Shown: positions 5,701 through 5,721 of the stretch, one piece after another
Layout: the number at the start of each line of letters is the position of its first letter
Numbering within the stretch: position 1 is the first letter of the stretch
DNA from: Pseudomonadota bacterium
Lineage (GTDB): Bacteria > Pseudomonadota > Alphaproteobacteria > UBA9219 > RGZA01
Length of the DNA: 5,721 nt
NCBI GenBank assembly: GCA_016195205.1
Contig: JACQAB010000219.1
Location: forward strand, 1 to 5,721
Direction of reading: 5' to 3'
Translations under genes and position numbers: made by a program
The notes under the pieces: model-generated
Seen by the model: only the letters and a program-made list of their open reading frames with translations
Told to the model about the DNA's origin: nothing
Database searches by the model: none

Positions 5701-5721
5701 TTTTATAGGTATCTCGGGGCC

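Overview
The window is 5.7 kb of gram-negative chromosome, probably proteobacterial and perhaps alphaproteobacterial. The inference rests on a GC-rich main part (one 60-base row in sppA counts 67% G+C), an exported YcbB-type L,D-transpeptidase, a long two-domain SppA and a REP-like hairpin pair. No rRNA, tRNA, CRISPR array or complete insertion sequence was found, and the species cannot be named from this sequence.

Layout: (1) Positions 1-670, minus strand: N-terminal 223 codons of a divergent aspartate kinase that runs off the left edge, with its own ribosome-binding site and a good sigma70-type promoter overlapped by a short palindrome. (2) Positions 763-849: a pair of 29-nt inverted arms, each able to fold into a hairpin, lying between the kinase promoter and the next gene. 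(3) Positions 855-2393, minus strand: a complete secreted L,D-transpeptidase. (4) Positions 2394-2507: a divergent intergenic region with a perfect 12-nt palindrome and a possible minus-strand promoter. (5) Positions 2508-4295 and 4292-4993, plus strand: sppA (signal peptide peptidase) and a vanX/ddpX-type D-Ala-D-Ala dipeptidase, overlapping by GTGA and so probably translationally coupled. (6) Positions 4994-5721: an AT-richer tail with an imperfect direct duplication, a 63-codon single-pass membrane protein of unknown function, and a convergent minus-strand gene that appears frameshifted.

How the genes may work together: the transpeptidase, SppA and the dipeptidase all belong to envelope upkeep. 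The transpeptidase makes 3-3 peptidoglycan cross-links in the periplasm, SppA degrades leftover signal peptides in the membrane, and the dipeptidase hydrolyses D-Ala-D-Ala in the cytoplasm. That they serve one pathway is inference from adjacency. Aspartate kinase feeds the aspartate pathway, which also supplies diaminopimelate for peptidoglycan, but its divergence leaves its exact role open. No clearly new defence or mobile system is visible. The least explained parts are the AT-rich right end and the divergent kinase.
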